Source: CAZYFH01 sp964646815
Lineage (GTDB): Bacteria > Acidobacteriota > Vicinamibacteria > Vicinamibacterales > UBA8438
DNA: 64,000 bases
Direction: 5' to 3'
NCBI GenBank assembly: GCA_964646815.1
Contig: CAZYFH010000011.1
Location: 1 to 64,000, forward strand
Shown here piece after piece: positions 24,427 through 33,772 of the stretch (position 1 is its first letter; each line of letters begins with the position of its first letter). The translations under genes and the position numbers were made by a program. The notes beneath the pieces were generated by a model, which did no database searches, was not told where the DNA came from, and worked only from the letters and a program-made list of their open reading frames with translations.

Positions 24427-24768
24427 CTAGTGCGCATCGGCCTCCGCTGCCGGGGCGTTCGCATTCGGCAGCGTGAAGTACTCGCCGACTTTGTCCGCGT
24501 GCCCCATGAGCGGGATGAACAACATCACAAAAAAGAAGAAGACGGTCAGCACCAGCACCGCGACGATCGCCTTGTTCTCTCCGAGCAAGTGCATAAAGAA
24601 GCTGGCGACCAGCGATCCCTTGAAGATGGCGATGATGAGCGCGACGGTCACCGCCAGCGGCACGCCAAACGGTAGATATGACACGGCGACTGTCACGACC
24701 GTGAGGACCAGCAGCGCGGTTCCGACCTTCATGTAGGTTCGGATATGGGCTTGAACATCTTCGCTCAT
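24427..24768 (-). CDS. Cytochrome c oxidase subunit IV family protein
   Basis: 113-residue protein of the prokaryotic COX4 family. Three membrane helices are seen: ALLVLTVVTVAVSYLPFG, LAVTVALIIAIFKGSLVASF (with the family's FKGSLVASFFMHL signature) and VLVLTVFFFFVMLFIPL. It stabilises the oxidase. ATG 24768 (MSEDVQAH) has GGAGG six bases upstream; the frame extends upstream into the subunit III region, which is not this gene. The heptamer-type intergenic sequence at 24784-24811 lies just before it. Confidence 0.88.
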   Translation of the reverse strand: MSEDVQAHIRTYMKVGTALLVLTVVTVAVSYLPFGVPLAVTVALIIAIFKGSLVASFFMHLLGENKAIVAVLVLTVFFFFVMLFIPLMGHADKVGEYFTLPNANAPAAEADAH

Positions 24769-24783
24769 GCAGCCTCCAACGAA

Positions 24784-24811
24784 TTCCAAGAACTTGGAAC
24801 CCTGACTCCGG
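24784..24811. repeat. Palindrome with GAACCCT heptamer-like tail
   Basis: TTCCAAG-AA-CTTGGAA (24784-24799) is followed by CCCTGACTCCGG, giving GGAACCCTGACTCC. This resembles the GGAACCCTGAACCCC repeat upstream of the moxR-like gene (59650-59664). It fills the gap between the subunit III stop and the subunit IV ribosome-binding site. Confidence 0.35.
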
Positions 24812-24817
24812 TGCTCC

Positions 24818-25408
24818 CTAGAGCAAATACAACACGGGAAACAGAAAGATCCAGACCAGGTCGACGAAGTGCCAGTAGAGTCCCGCCGCTTCGATCCGAT
24901 TCGTGAACTGCTCCTTGGACGTCTCCCACATCTTGGAGCCCGGTCCCAGGAAATACGAGTTGATGACCACGCCGCCCACAATGTGCAGGGCGTGCAGGCC
25001 GGTCAGCGTGAAGTAGATTCCCAGATACGTGCTGCTCGACGGGACGTCGCCGTGCGAGAACTTGTCCGCGTACTCGTAGGCCTTGACGCCCAGGAATAAG
25101 AGCGAGAGCCCGACGGTCGCCGCCATGTACAGCTTGAACTTGCCGAGGTCGTTCGTCTTGAGCGCGGCGTACGCCAATACCATGGTAACGCTCGACGTGA
25201 TCAAGACGGCGGTGTTGAACGCACCAATGGGGACGCTGAGGATGTCCGCGCCGAACGGCCACTCGACCGCGATGACACGCAACAGTACGTAGGTGGAAAA
25301 CAGCCCGCCGAACAGCATCACTTCCGACGCCAGGAAGAGCCAGATGCCCAGCTTGACGTTGTTCAGGCCGGTGTCGGGCCGTTCCGCGACGGTATACGGA
25401 ATGTCCAT
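24818..25408 (-). CDS. Cytochrome c oxidase subunit III
   Basis: 196-residue five-helix subunit III (shorter caa3/quinol-oxidase type rather than the seven-helix mitochondrial form). Typical segments: KLGIWLFLASEVMLFGGLFS, STYLGIYFTLTGLHALHIVG with GLHALHIVGG (conserved His pair) and GLYWHFVDLVWIFLFPVLYL. It contributes to assembly and proton uptake. It begins 2 bp after the subunit I stop, so co-translation is likely. Confidence 0.92.
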   Translation of the reverse strand: MDIPYTVAERPDTGLNNVKLGIWLFLASEVMLFGGLFSTYVLLRVIAVEWPFGADILSVPIGAFNTAVLITSSVTMVLAYAALKTNDLGKFKLYMAATVGLSLLFLGVKAYEYADKFSHGDVPSSSTYLGIYFTLTGLHALHIVGGVVINSYFLGPGSKMWETSKEQFTNRIEAAGLYWHFVDLVWIFLFPVLYLL

Positions 25409-25410
25409 GT

Positions 25411-27201
25411 CTACACTTTCGCGGGCTGGGCCTGCGGCTCGTCCGCCTCACCCTGCATGATGAAGTCCGTCCGCGCACCCGGCGCGCTGTATTCGTACGG
25501 TCCGCGGTGGACCTGCGGGGGCGTCAGGAAGTTGCCATGTGGTGGCGGCGACGGCGCCTGCCATTCCAGCGTGGTGGAGTCCCAGGGGTTCTCGGCAACC
25601 TTCTCGCCCTTCTTGATGCTCCAGAAGAAGTTGAAGATGAAGAAGAGCTGGAAGAAGCCGAGTGTCCAGGCGCCCATTGAGATGACGGAGTTCCAGACCA
25701 GGACGTCCTGGTTCATCTGATACCCGATGCCGCCGTCGTACATACGGCGGTTCATCCCGGACAACCCTTGAATGAACATCGGCATGAACACGACGTTGAT
25801 GGCGACGAACGAACCCCAGAAATGAATCCTGCCGAGGACGTCGTTCATCTGGCGGCCGGTCGCCTTCGGGAACCAGTAGTAGATCCCACCGAAGAGCGCG
25901 AGCAACGTGCCGGGCGCCACGACGTAATGGAAGTGACCGATGACGTAATACGTGTCGTGCAGGTGAATGTCAGGCGGTGCGAGGCCAAGCGGCAGACCGG
26001 TCAAGCCCCCGATCCCGAACATCGGCACGAACGCCAGCGCGAAAAGCATTGGCGTCGTGAAGCGTATCGATGCCCCATACAACGTGAGGAACATCGCCGA
26101 GAGAATCACAACCGACGGGATCGAGATGATCATCGTCGTCGTCTGGAAGAACGAGCTCATCGTCGTGCCCATGCCGGTCAGGAACATGTGGTGCGCCCAG
26201 ACAACGAACGACAGGAAGCCGAGGACAGTGACCGACGCCACGAGCACGCGGTAGCCCCAGATCGGCTTCCGAGTGTTGTTGGCTAGGATCTCCACCACGA
26301 TGCCCATCGCCGGGAGGATCAAGACGTAGACCTCGGGGTGCGCGAGGAACCAGAAGAGGTGCTGCCAGAGCAGCGGGCTGCCGCCGCCGCTGAAGTCAGC
26401 GGGGGCATCGGCGTAGACGAGGCCGCTCGGCATGAAGAAGCTGGTGCCCACCAGCCGGTCCATCAACTGGAGGATACCCGCGACCTCGAGCGGCGGGAAC
26501 GCCAGCAACAGCAGGAACGCCGTGACCAGCTGTGCCCAGACGAAGAACGGCAGCCGCATGAAGCTGAGCCCAGGCGCGCGTAGCTGAATTGTCGTGACGA
26601 TGAAGTTAACCGAGCCGAGAAGCGACGAGGTGATCAGGAAGATCATCCCGACGAGCCAGAGCGTTTGTCCGGTCGTTGCAAAGACCGAGAGCGGCGCGTA
26701 GGACGTCCAGCCCGAGTTGGCCGCGCCACCCGGAACGAAGAAGCTGGCGAACATCACGACGCCGCCCATGAAGAACGACCAGTAGCTCGCCATGTTGAGA
26801 CGGGGGAACGCCATGTCGGGCGCGCCGATCTGCAGCGGCAGGACGAAGTTGCCGAAGCCGCCGACCGCCAGAGGGACGACCCCCAAGAACACCATGATGG
26901 TGCCGTGCATGGCGCCAAGCTGGTTGTAGAACTCCGGTAGCATAATGCCGCCCGGCGCGCGCGACTCGCCCAGGAGCCCGCCGATCAGCGGAATGGGCTG
27001 GCCCGGGTAGGCGATCTGCCAGCGCATGACCATCATCAAGCTGAAGCCGAACAGCAGGAAGAGCAGTCCGGTGATCGCGTACTGGATACCGATCACCTTA
27101 TGGTCGAGCGAGAAGATGTACTGCCGCCAGAAGGACAGCTCCTCGTGCTCGTGTCCGTGCTCGGCGTGCGCAGCGTGCTCGGTCGTCGTCACGTCAGACA
27201 C
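25411..27201 (-). CDS. ctaD: Cytochrome c oxidase subunit I (haem-copper oxidase)
   Basis: 596-residue catalytic subunit with 12 or more membrane helices, reducing O2 and pumping protons. Haem and CuB ligands are visible: FLAHPEVYVLILPAMGIV (His and cross-linked Tyr), FVVWAHHMF (CuB His pair) and TYYVIGHFHYVVAPG (haem a3 and a His). FYNQLGAMHGTIMVF includes the low-spin haem His, and HEVYVLILP-type placement fits an A-family oxidase. The GTG start at 27201 has AAAGGAG at a good distance. It is first in the minus-strand operon I-III-IV-small-small-II. The N-terminus is His-rich (HAAHAEHGHEHEE), possibly metal binding. Confidence 0.95.
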   Translation of the reverse strand: MSDVTTTEHAAHAEHGHEHEELSFWRQYIFSLDHKVIGIQYAITGLLFLLFGFSLMMVMRWQIAYPGQPIPLIGGLLGESRAPGGIMLPEFYNQLGAMHGTIMVFLGVVPLAVGGFGNFVLPLQIGAPDMAFPRLNMASYWSFFMGGVVMFASFFVPGGAANSGWTSYAPLSVFATTGQTLWLVGMIFLITSSLLGSVNFIVTTIQLRAPGLSFMRLPFFVWAQLVTAFLLLLAFPPLEVAGILQLMDRLVGTSFFMPSGLVYADAPADFSGGGSPLLWQHLFWFLAHPEVYVLILPAMGIVVEILANNTRKPIWGYRVLVASVTVLGFLSFVVWAHHMFLTGMGTTMSSFFQTTTMIISIPSVVILSAMFLTLYGASIRFTTPMLFALAFVPMFGIGGLTGLPLGLAPPDIHLHDTYYVIGHFHYVVAPGTLLALFGGIYYWFPKATGRQMNDVLGRIHFWGSFVAINVVFMPMFIQGLSGMNRRMYDGGIGYQMNQDVLVWNSVISMGAWTLGFFQLFFIFNFFWSIKKGEKVAENPWDSTTLEWQAPSPPPHGNFLTPPQVHRGPYEYSAPGARTDFIMQGEADEPQAQPAKV

Positions 27202-27395
27202 CGTCGTGACTCCTTTCGTGCCGTGTCACTGAGTGCCAGAACCCGTTCGTTTCGGGAAACGCGATCGGGATCGGTCGTGCCTCGTCTGGACGGCAAAAGA
27301 CCCCGGCGACCCCATCAACTCGACGGAATCGGCCGAAGCCGGAGGAATTCTATCCGGCGGGCACGGGACGTGCAACTGCCGAACGCCTCGCGGCG

Positions 27396-28109
27396 TCACG
27401 CGGCGGTGGCTTCATGGAGCGCGCGCCGGGCGGTCCGGGTCACGAGCGTCGTCACGACGATGGTGGCGACGAGGCCGAGCGCGAGCACGGTGTAGTACCC
27501 AGGGCCCCGGTCGGGCACAGACCCCCCGGCCAGGCGTGCGACGTCGCCCGCAACGGTCCCGTAGTAGGTGTAGAGGAAGGACCCGGGCAGCATCCCGATC
27601 GATGCGACGACGTAGTCGACAAATCGAACGTTGGTGAGACCGAGAGTGTAGTTGAGCAGGTTGAACGGAACGATCGGTGATAGGCGCAGCAGCAGGACAA
27701 TCTTGCGCCCCTCGCGTCCGACGGCCTCGTCGACCGCTGCAAGCCGAGGGTTCCCCTCGAGTCGCTGCTCGATCACCTCTCGCGCCACGTACCGGGAGAC
27801 GAGGAAGGCGAGTGATGCACCCACGGTGGCCGCGGTAAAGACGTACACGACGCCAGGCCCCAGGCCGAAGACCGCGCCCCCAGCTAGCGTCAAGGCGGAG
27901 CCGGGGACGAGGGCGACGGTGCCGACCACGTACCCGGCAATGAACACTACCGGGCCCCAGACACCAAGCCCGGCGATCCATTCCTCGAACTGCGGGACGT
28001 ATGGCCCGATCTGACGGCCGATTCCCCCCAGGGCGACGACCGTCACGATGCCGAAGAGGATGCGGCCAATCGGAAGGCGCTTCACCGGGGACGCAGCGAC
28101 ATCGTCCAT
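27396..28109 (-). CDS. TVP38/TMEM64 (DedA-like, SNARE-associated) membrane protein
   Basis: 237-residue integral membrane protein of the VTT/DedA superfamily. Family motifs: VVFIAGYVVGTVALVPGSAL then LTLAGGAVFGLGPGVVYVF (re-entrant loop G-rich), FLVSRYVARE, and LLLRLSPIVPFNLLNYTLGL followed by VDYVVASIGMLPGSFLY. Members are thought to translocate lipids or maintain membrane homeostasis. ATG 28109 (MDDVAASP) is chosen; the frame is open upstream, but the residues there look non-homologous. It lies upstream of the oxidase operon in the same direction, separated by about 194 bp that shows no gene. Confidence 0.88.
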   Translation of the reverse strand: MDDVAASPVKRLPIGRILFGIVTVVALGGIGRQIGPYVPQFEEWIAGLGVWGPVVFIAGYVVGTVALVPGSALTLAGGAVFGLGPGVVYVFTAATVGASLAFLVSRYVAREVIEQRLEGNPRLAAVDEAVGREGRKIVLLLRLSPIVPFNLLNYTLGLTNVRFVDYVVASIGMLPGSFLYTYYGTVAGDVARLAGGSVPDRGPGYYTVLALGLVATIVVTTLVTRTARRALHEATAA

Positions 28110-28562
28110 GCTCGTGCCTCGGCTACGTCCCGCTCTAGGCAATTCAGGCGTCCTTCTCTGACGCGACGGTAACAGCGGTCCCGGCACGCATCAATCCTAG
28201 CAACGGACGTGTCACCGCGGACAGACAGCGACTGGTCGGGGTCACAGGCCCACCGTGCCGGTCGACCGAATAAAGACAGGCTAGAGTACGGCCCATCGTT
28301 GCGAGAGATGCCGATGCCGCCTGGAGGCGGCACCGGTCGGCGGATGGGGCGATCGCGGTGTCATGCACGAGCGACTGCTGATTTAGTTCTGGGAGCACGG
28401 CCTGCATCTCAACGTCGACGCCGCGAGTCGGGTCGACGTCGTGCTACGCAACGGGCGCGACGCCTTCCGCCGTCGCGCGAACATCAGCCTCGCGCTCCGT
28501 GACGACCAGACCAAGAGCCGCGTCAGGCGGCGCGCAAAACTTAAGGGCTGGGCGCTTTAGGA
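28110..28562. other. Gap without a clear gene
   Basis: This 453-bp stretch separates the divergent TVP38 and hypothetical genes and must contain their promoters; TAGAGT near 28281 is one possible -10. A 57-codon open frame lies between TAG codons at about 28382 and 28558 (plus strand, e.g. HLNVDAASRVDVVLRNGRD and RRANISLALRDDQ). It has no start and no recognised family; it may be a gene remnant or chance. Confidence 0.35.
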
Positions 28563-29306
28563 GTGGCGGCTCAACATCTGGACGGAGCGCGGCCGGCTGG
28601 CTCTGAAGCCGACAGGCTGTCCCCGGGGCGCTACCAGGTCACCGTCGGCATCGAAGACCTGAAGATTGTTAACGTCGAGGAGCGTCGAGATTGCGAACAT
28701 TCGTGGAGGTTCGCCGCGATCCCCGGTCGGTCGAACTCGTTGACCTTGAGTCACATGCCCGTCGGATCCTGGCCGCTGACGAATCAGTACACCATACAGC
28801 GGACCGCCATGGAATCGCTCCGGAGTCATCACCTGCGCGCCGTGCGGCAGGCGTGCCTCCTCAACATTCTCGCGATGGCGCGGGTCACGCCAACGAAGGC
28901 AAATCATCTCCTCGCGCACGTGACCGACGTGTTCTTCGCGGCGCCGTCGCTGCTGCAACGCCTGGTCAGGTTGTCCAACGGTCCGCGCAAGAAGTTCCAC
29001 AGGGAGGGTCCGCCGACCGGAGGCGTGCATGCGGCGCTCCTCTTTCGCATCGAGGACGACCGACGCGTCTGGCCAGGCACGCCGAGTCTCCAGACCGTTG
29101 TGGCCTACCCGATGGAGGGAGTGACGGCCGGCCGTCACTACGCGGACCTGGACCTGGATCTCGGGAACCCGCTCCAGGACGTGGTGGCGTTTCTCATTCA
29201 CGTAGGTGAGCTCCTGAACCCGGGCCGCACCGATCATTTCAAGCTGGTCACGAAGCGGAAGCAAGGCAAGGCCGGCGAATTCCTGGGCTGCCGGATCGCG
29301 AAGTAA
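28563..29306 (+). CDS. Hypothetical protein, family not recognised
   Basis: Open frame of 247 codons with strongly GC-biased third positions over most of its length, as in neighbouring real genes. The C-terminal two thirds look like a folded protein: MESLRSHHLRAVRQACLLNI, TPTKANHLLAHVTDVFFA, GVHAALLFRIEDDRRVWPG, VVAYPMEGVTAGRHYADLDL and LVTKRKQGKAGEFLGCRIAK. The start is uncertain: GTG 28563 has GGAG directly adjacent, and ATG 28809 would give 165 residues. No signal peptide, membrane helix or known catalytic motif is seen. The minus-strand ORF covering the same bases has poorer, Arg-rich composition and is rejected. Confidence 0.5.
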   Translation: MAAQHLDGARPAGSEADRLSPGRYQVTVGIEDLKIVNVEERRDCEHSWRFAAIPGRSNSLTLSHMPVGSWPLTNQYTIQRTAMESLRSHHLRAVRQACLLNILAMARVTPTKANHLLAHVTDVFFAAPSLLQRLVRLSNGPRKKFHREGPPTGGVHAALLFRIEDDRRVWPGTPSLQTVVAYPMEGVTAGRHYADLDLDLGNPLQDVVAFLIHVGELLNPGRTDHFKLVTKRKQGKAGEFLGCRIAK

Positions 29307-29334
29307 CCATGCTCGATCTGCGATACTGACCCTA

Positions 29335-29421
29335 GTGACCCGCACCTACGTCGCCGTCGTCGTGGTCGAAGTCGGGAGCCTCGTCGCCCTCTGGCTTCTC
29401 TCGCAGCACTTCACCGCATGA
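29335..29421 (+). CDS. 28-residue single-pass membrane peptide preceding the SSS symporter
   Basis: GTG 29335 opens a 28-codon frame reading MTRTYVAVVVVEVGSLVA then LWLLSQHFTA and ending at TGA 29419-29421. It is one hydrophobic helix with a short polar N-terminus and an aromatic/basic end. Tiny membrane peptides of this pattern precede some sodium:solute symporter genes and might be small transporter subunits (inference from memory). It is too short for standard ORF finders. The 188 bp to the symporter hold weak inverted repeats (AGGAAACCG near 29463 and CGGTTTCTTT near 29537). Confidence 0.5.
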   Translation: MTRTYVAVVVVEVGSLVALWLLSQHFTA

Positions 29422-29609
29422 ACGCGTCGATTTGGAGAGCCGTGCGGGTCGTGCACATCCATAAGGAAACCGGCTCGCCTCGGGACACGCCGTGCCGCTT
29501 CCAGCGGCGGCGTTGCGTCGTCTCGCCAAAGGTAAACGGTTTCTTTCGGGTGGTACACGCCCCGCCCCGCCCCCGTGCAGCGCCTCGCGGCCTCTAGCCT
29601 TCCCGACAC

Positions 29610-31292
29610 GTGCATCCACTCGACTGGGCCATCATCGTCGCCTACCTCGCCTGGGTCCTCTACGACGGCATCAGCCGGTCGAAGAACACCCACGCCGTGG
29701 AGGGCTATTTCCTGGCCTCACGCTCGCTGCCGTGGTGGGCCGCGGGTCTCTCGGTCATGGCGACGCAGATGAGCGCGATCACGCTGGTCGGGACAACCGG
29801 ACAGGGTGCCACCGACGGGATGCGCTTCGTGCAGTTCTACTTCGGGCTCCCACTCGCGATGATCATCCTGTCGGTCACGCTCGTGCCCTTCTTTCACCGG
29901 GCGAAGGTGTTCACGGCGTACGAATACCTCGAGCAGCGCTTCGACGCGAAAACACGCGCGCTGGCCAGCGCGCTGTTTCTCATCCAGCGCGGTCTGAGCG
30001 TCGGCGTGATCATTTCGGCCCCCGCGGTCATCCTGGCGATCGTGCTGGGACAGAGCTTGCCGTTGACCATCCTCGTCATCGCGAGCTCGACCACCTTCTA
30101 CACAATGTTCGGCGGCGTGCAGGCGGTGGCCTGGGCCGACGTCAAGCAGATGGTCGTCATCATGATTGGGGTGACCGCCGCAGTGGTCGCGCTGGTCGTC
30201 GGTTTGCCGGACGATGTTGGCGTTGAACCGGCGCTGCACGTCGCCGGCGCCGTCGGCCGACTGCAGGCGATCGACTTCACCTTCGATTTGGACGAGACCT
30301 ACACCTTCTGGTCCGGGCTGCTGGGCGGGCTGTTCCTCGCGCTCGGCTACTTTGGCACTGATCAGAGCCAGGTGCAGCGATATCTGGCCGCGCGATCGGT
30401 GGACGACGCCCGCCACTCGCTGTTGATGAGCGGCTTCGCCAAGATCCCGCTGCAGGTGCTGATCCTGCTGATGGGTGTCCTGGTCTTCTGCTTCTACCTG
30501 TTCACCCAGCCGCCGATGGTGTTCAACAGCGCGCACCGGGCGCGGGTGGAGGCGAGTGACCGTGCCGACGACTACGCCGCGCTCGACGACGAGTTCCAGT
30601 CGGCGTTCGAGCGGCGCCGGGAACGCGCGACGGATGTAGTCGCGGCGCGCCAGGCCGGAGACGCCGCCGCCGTCACGGTCGCGACCGCCGCGTTCGTCGC
30701 GAGCGAGCGGCGCGTGGAGGACGTGCGCACGCGTGCCGCGGCCCTGATCGAGGACGTGACCGGCGAAGACACGGGCGACGACGTCAACTACGTCTTCCCG
30801 ACGTTCGTGACGACCCACCTGCCCATCGGGTTGGTCGGTCTACTCATCGCGGCCATCTTCGCGGCGGCAATGTCGAGCGCCGCGGCGGAGCTAAACGCGC
30901 TCTCGACCGCGAGCGTCATCGACTTCTACCGGCGGCACTACCGGAAGGAGGCCTCCGACGCCCACTACCTCCGCATCTCGAAGGTGGCGACCGGCTTCTG
31001 GGGCGTCTTCGCCGCGGTGGTGGCGCTGTTCGTCACCAACCTGGGATCGCTCATCGAGGTGGTGAACCTGTTCGGCTCCTATTTCTACGGGTCGCTCCTC
31101 GGCGTGTTCGTCCTGGCGGTCGGTTTTCCCCGCGCGACGGCTAGCGACGCGTTCCGGGGGCTGCTCGGCGGGATGGCGACAGTCGGTTTCGTGGCGACGA
31201 CGACGGATATTTCCTACCTTTGGTACAACGCGGTCGGTGTCGTCGCCGTCTGCCTCATCGGCGGGCTCAGCGGTCTCATGCGATCGCCCTAA
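29610..31292 (+). CDS. Sodium:solute symporter family (SSS/SLC5) transporter
   Basis: 560-residue secondary transporter with about 13-14 membrane helices. Family segments: LPWWAAGLSVMATQMSAIT (helix 2, typical of SSS), GLPLAMIILSVTLVPFFH, TAYEYLEQRFDAKTRALAS, ITLVGTTGQGATDGM, and GYFGTDQSQVQRYLAARSVD, the SSS signature with the conserved GTDQxxVQRYL. A long acidic/basic cytoplasmic loop (about 310-385) is inserted before LPIGLVGLLIAAIFAAAMSS. The substrate (sugar, amino acid, proline or acid) cannot be deduced. Start GTG 29610 (MHPLDWAIIVAYLAW). Confidence 0.92.
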   Translation: MHPLDWAIIVAYLAWVLYDGISRSKNTHAVEGYFLASRSLPWWAAGLSVMATQMSAITLVGTTGQGATDGMRFVQFYFGLPLAMIILSVTLVPFFHRAKVFTAYEYLEQRFDAKTRALASALFLIQRGLSVGVIISAPAVILAIVLGQSLPLTILVIASSTTFYTMFGGVQAVAWADVKQMVVIMIGVTAAVVALVVGLPDDVGVEPALHVAGAVGRLQAIDFTFDLDETYTFWSGLLGGLFLALGYFGTDQSQVQRYLAARSVDDARHSLLMSGFAKIPLQVLILLMGVLVFCFYLFTQPPMVFNSAHRARVEASDRADDYAALDDEFQSAFERRRERATDVVAARQAGDAAAVTVATAAFVASERRVEDVRTRAAALIEDVTGEDTGDDVNYVFPTFVTTHLPIGLVGLLIAAIFAAAMSSAAAELNALSTASVIDFYRRHYRKEASDAHYLRISKVATGFWGVFAAVVALFVTNLGSLIEVVNLFGSYFYGSLLGVFVLAVGFPRATASDAFRGLLGGMATVGFVATTTDISYLWYNAVGVVAVCLIGGLSGLMRSP

Positions 31293-31305
31293 TCCCTGTG
31301 CAACT

Positions 31306-31335
31306 TTGCAATTGCGAGGCACGAACAGATAAGAT
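31306..31335 (+). promoter_or_regulatory. Candidate promoter of the suf operon
   Basis: TTGCAA (31306-31311) and TAAGAT (31330-31335) are separated by 18 bp and form a plausible sigma70-type promoter. Transcription would start at about 31342, inside the IscR-like palindrome that follows. AT content here is clearly higher than the local average. Confidence 0.5.
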
Positions 31336-31337
31336 TG

Positions 31338-31362
31338 ATATCCGACTGATTTGGTCGGTTAT
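31338..31362. promoter_or_regulatory. IscR/Rrf2 type-1-like operator upstream of sufB
   Basis: The 25-bp palindrome starts ATATCCGACTGATTT and ends GGTCGGTTAT. Against the IscR type-1 consensus ATASYYGACTRWWWYAGTCRRSTAT it matches at 22 of 25 positions (mismatches at positions 4, 16 and 22). It overlaps the predicted transcription start of the suf operon, where bound Fe-S IscR would repress. No Rrf2-family gene is in the window, so the regulator would be encoded elsewhere. The half-sites CCGAC/GTCGG are clear. Confidence 0.7.
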
Positions 31363-31394
31363 TGAATAAGGGGCAACTGAAGCGCAGCCCAGAT

Positions 31395-32837
<1,443 letters not shown>

Positions 32838-32994
32838 GGCTTGGGAATTTGAGGCTTGGGACCAGGCCACGCCTACACCGCGCGCAACGCAGATTGGTCA
32901 CACGCGGTTCCGTTGCCTCCCAGACGCATCGACACCAGCGACGAGAACGCTCGGACACTCTGCAACCCCTAAGCCTGGACTCGTGAACCAACCC
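32838..32994. other. Intergenic spacer sufB-sufC with direct repeat
   Basis: This is the only long gap (157 bp) inside the suf operon. It contains GGCTTGGGAATTTGAGGCTTGGGACC in pieces: GGCTTGGGAA (about 32848) and GGCTTGGGAC (about 32863) repeated directly. The open frame through it that joins sufC is not conserved with SufC and is judged untranslated. A second promoter or processing site could lie here, but none is evident. Confidence 0.4.
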
Positions 32995-33759
32995 ATGCTC
33001 GAAGTCACGAACCTACACGCCAAAATCGGCGATCGCGACATCCTCAAGGGCATCGACCTGTCGGTGCAGGCCGGCGAAGTGCACGCCATCATGGGCCCGA
33101 ACGGCTCGGGCAAGAGCACATTGGCTGCCGTCCTCGCCGGTCGCGAGGAGTACGAGGTCACCGCGGGGACCGTGACCTACCGCGGTTGGGACCTCCTCGA
33201 TATGGCCCCGGAAGCGCGCGCGCGCGAGGGGGTCTTTCTTGCTTTTCAATACCCGGTCGAGATTCCTGGCGTCAACAACGCCTATCTCCTTAAGGCGGCG
33301 CTCAACGAGGTCCGCAAACATCGCGGTGAACCAGAGCTCGACGCCATGGACTTCATGACGTTTGTCAAGGAGCGGATGCGAACGCTCGAGTTCGACCAGA
33401 GCCTGATGAACCGGCCGGTCAACGAGGGTTTCTCCGGTGGGGAGAAGAAACGAAACGAGATCTTCCAGATGGCGGTGCTCGAGCCGAAGCTGGCCATCAT
33501 GGACGAAACGGACTCCGGCCTGGACATCGACGCGCTCAAGATCGTCGCACATGGGGTCAACGTGATGCGCACCCCCGAGCGCGCGGTCGTGATTGTCACG
33601 CACTACCAAAGGCTGCTCAACTACATCGTGCCCGACTTCGTGCACGTTCTCGCTGGCGGCCACATCGTCAAATCCGGCGGCAAGGAGCTGGCGCTTGAGC
33701 TTGAGGAGCGTGGCTACGGCTGGATCGAGGGCGATGCGGTGAGTGCCTCGGTGTCATGA
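32995..33759 (+). CDS. sufC: Fe-S cluster assembly ATPase SufC
   Basis: 254-residue ABC-type ATPase powering SufBCD. Walker A GPNGSGKST (about residues 34-42), Q-loop FLAFQYPVEIPGV, signature FSGGEKKRNEIFQMAVLEP (SufC-specific KKRNEI), Walker B LAIMDETDSGLDIDALKIVA with the SufC-typical DETDSGLD, and switch His in VIVTHYQRLL. ATG 32995 (MLEVTNLHAKIG) gives the normal N-terminus; GTG 32983 is four codons upstream. It lies between sufB and sufD in the usual order. Confidence 0.96.
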   Translation: MLEVTNLHAKIGDRDILKGIDLSVQAGEVHAIMGPNGSGKSTLAAVLAGREEYEVTAGTVTYRGWDLLDMAPEARAREGVFLAFQYPVEIPGVNNAYLLKAALNEVRKHRGEPELDAMDFMTFVKERMRTLEFDQSLMNRPVNEGFSGGEKKRNEIFQMAVLEPKLAIMDETDSGLDIDALKIVAHGVNVMRTPERAVVIVTHYQRLLNYIVPDFVHVLAGGHIVKSGGKELALELEERGYGWIEGDAVSASVS

Positions 33760-33772
33760 CAGCCTGGACCCA

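Noticed and set aside
28557..29345. Minus-strand ORF of 262 codons.
   Set aside because: Arg-rich low-quality composition; the plus frame over the same bases has better codon bias and protein-like segments.
31362..31394. TTG start adding 11 residues to SufB.
   Set aside because: It lies within the operator palindrome, and ATG 31395 fits the family start.
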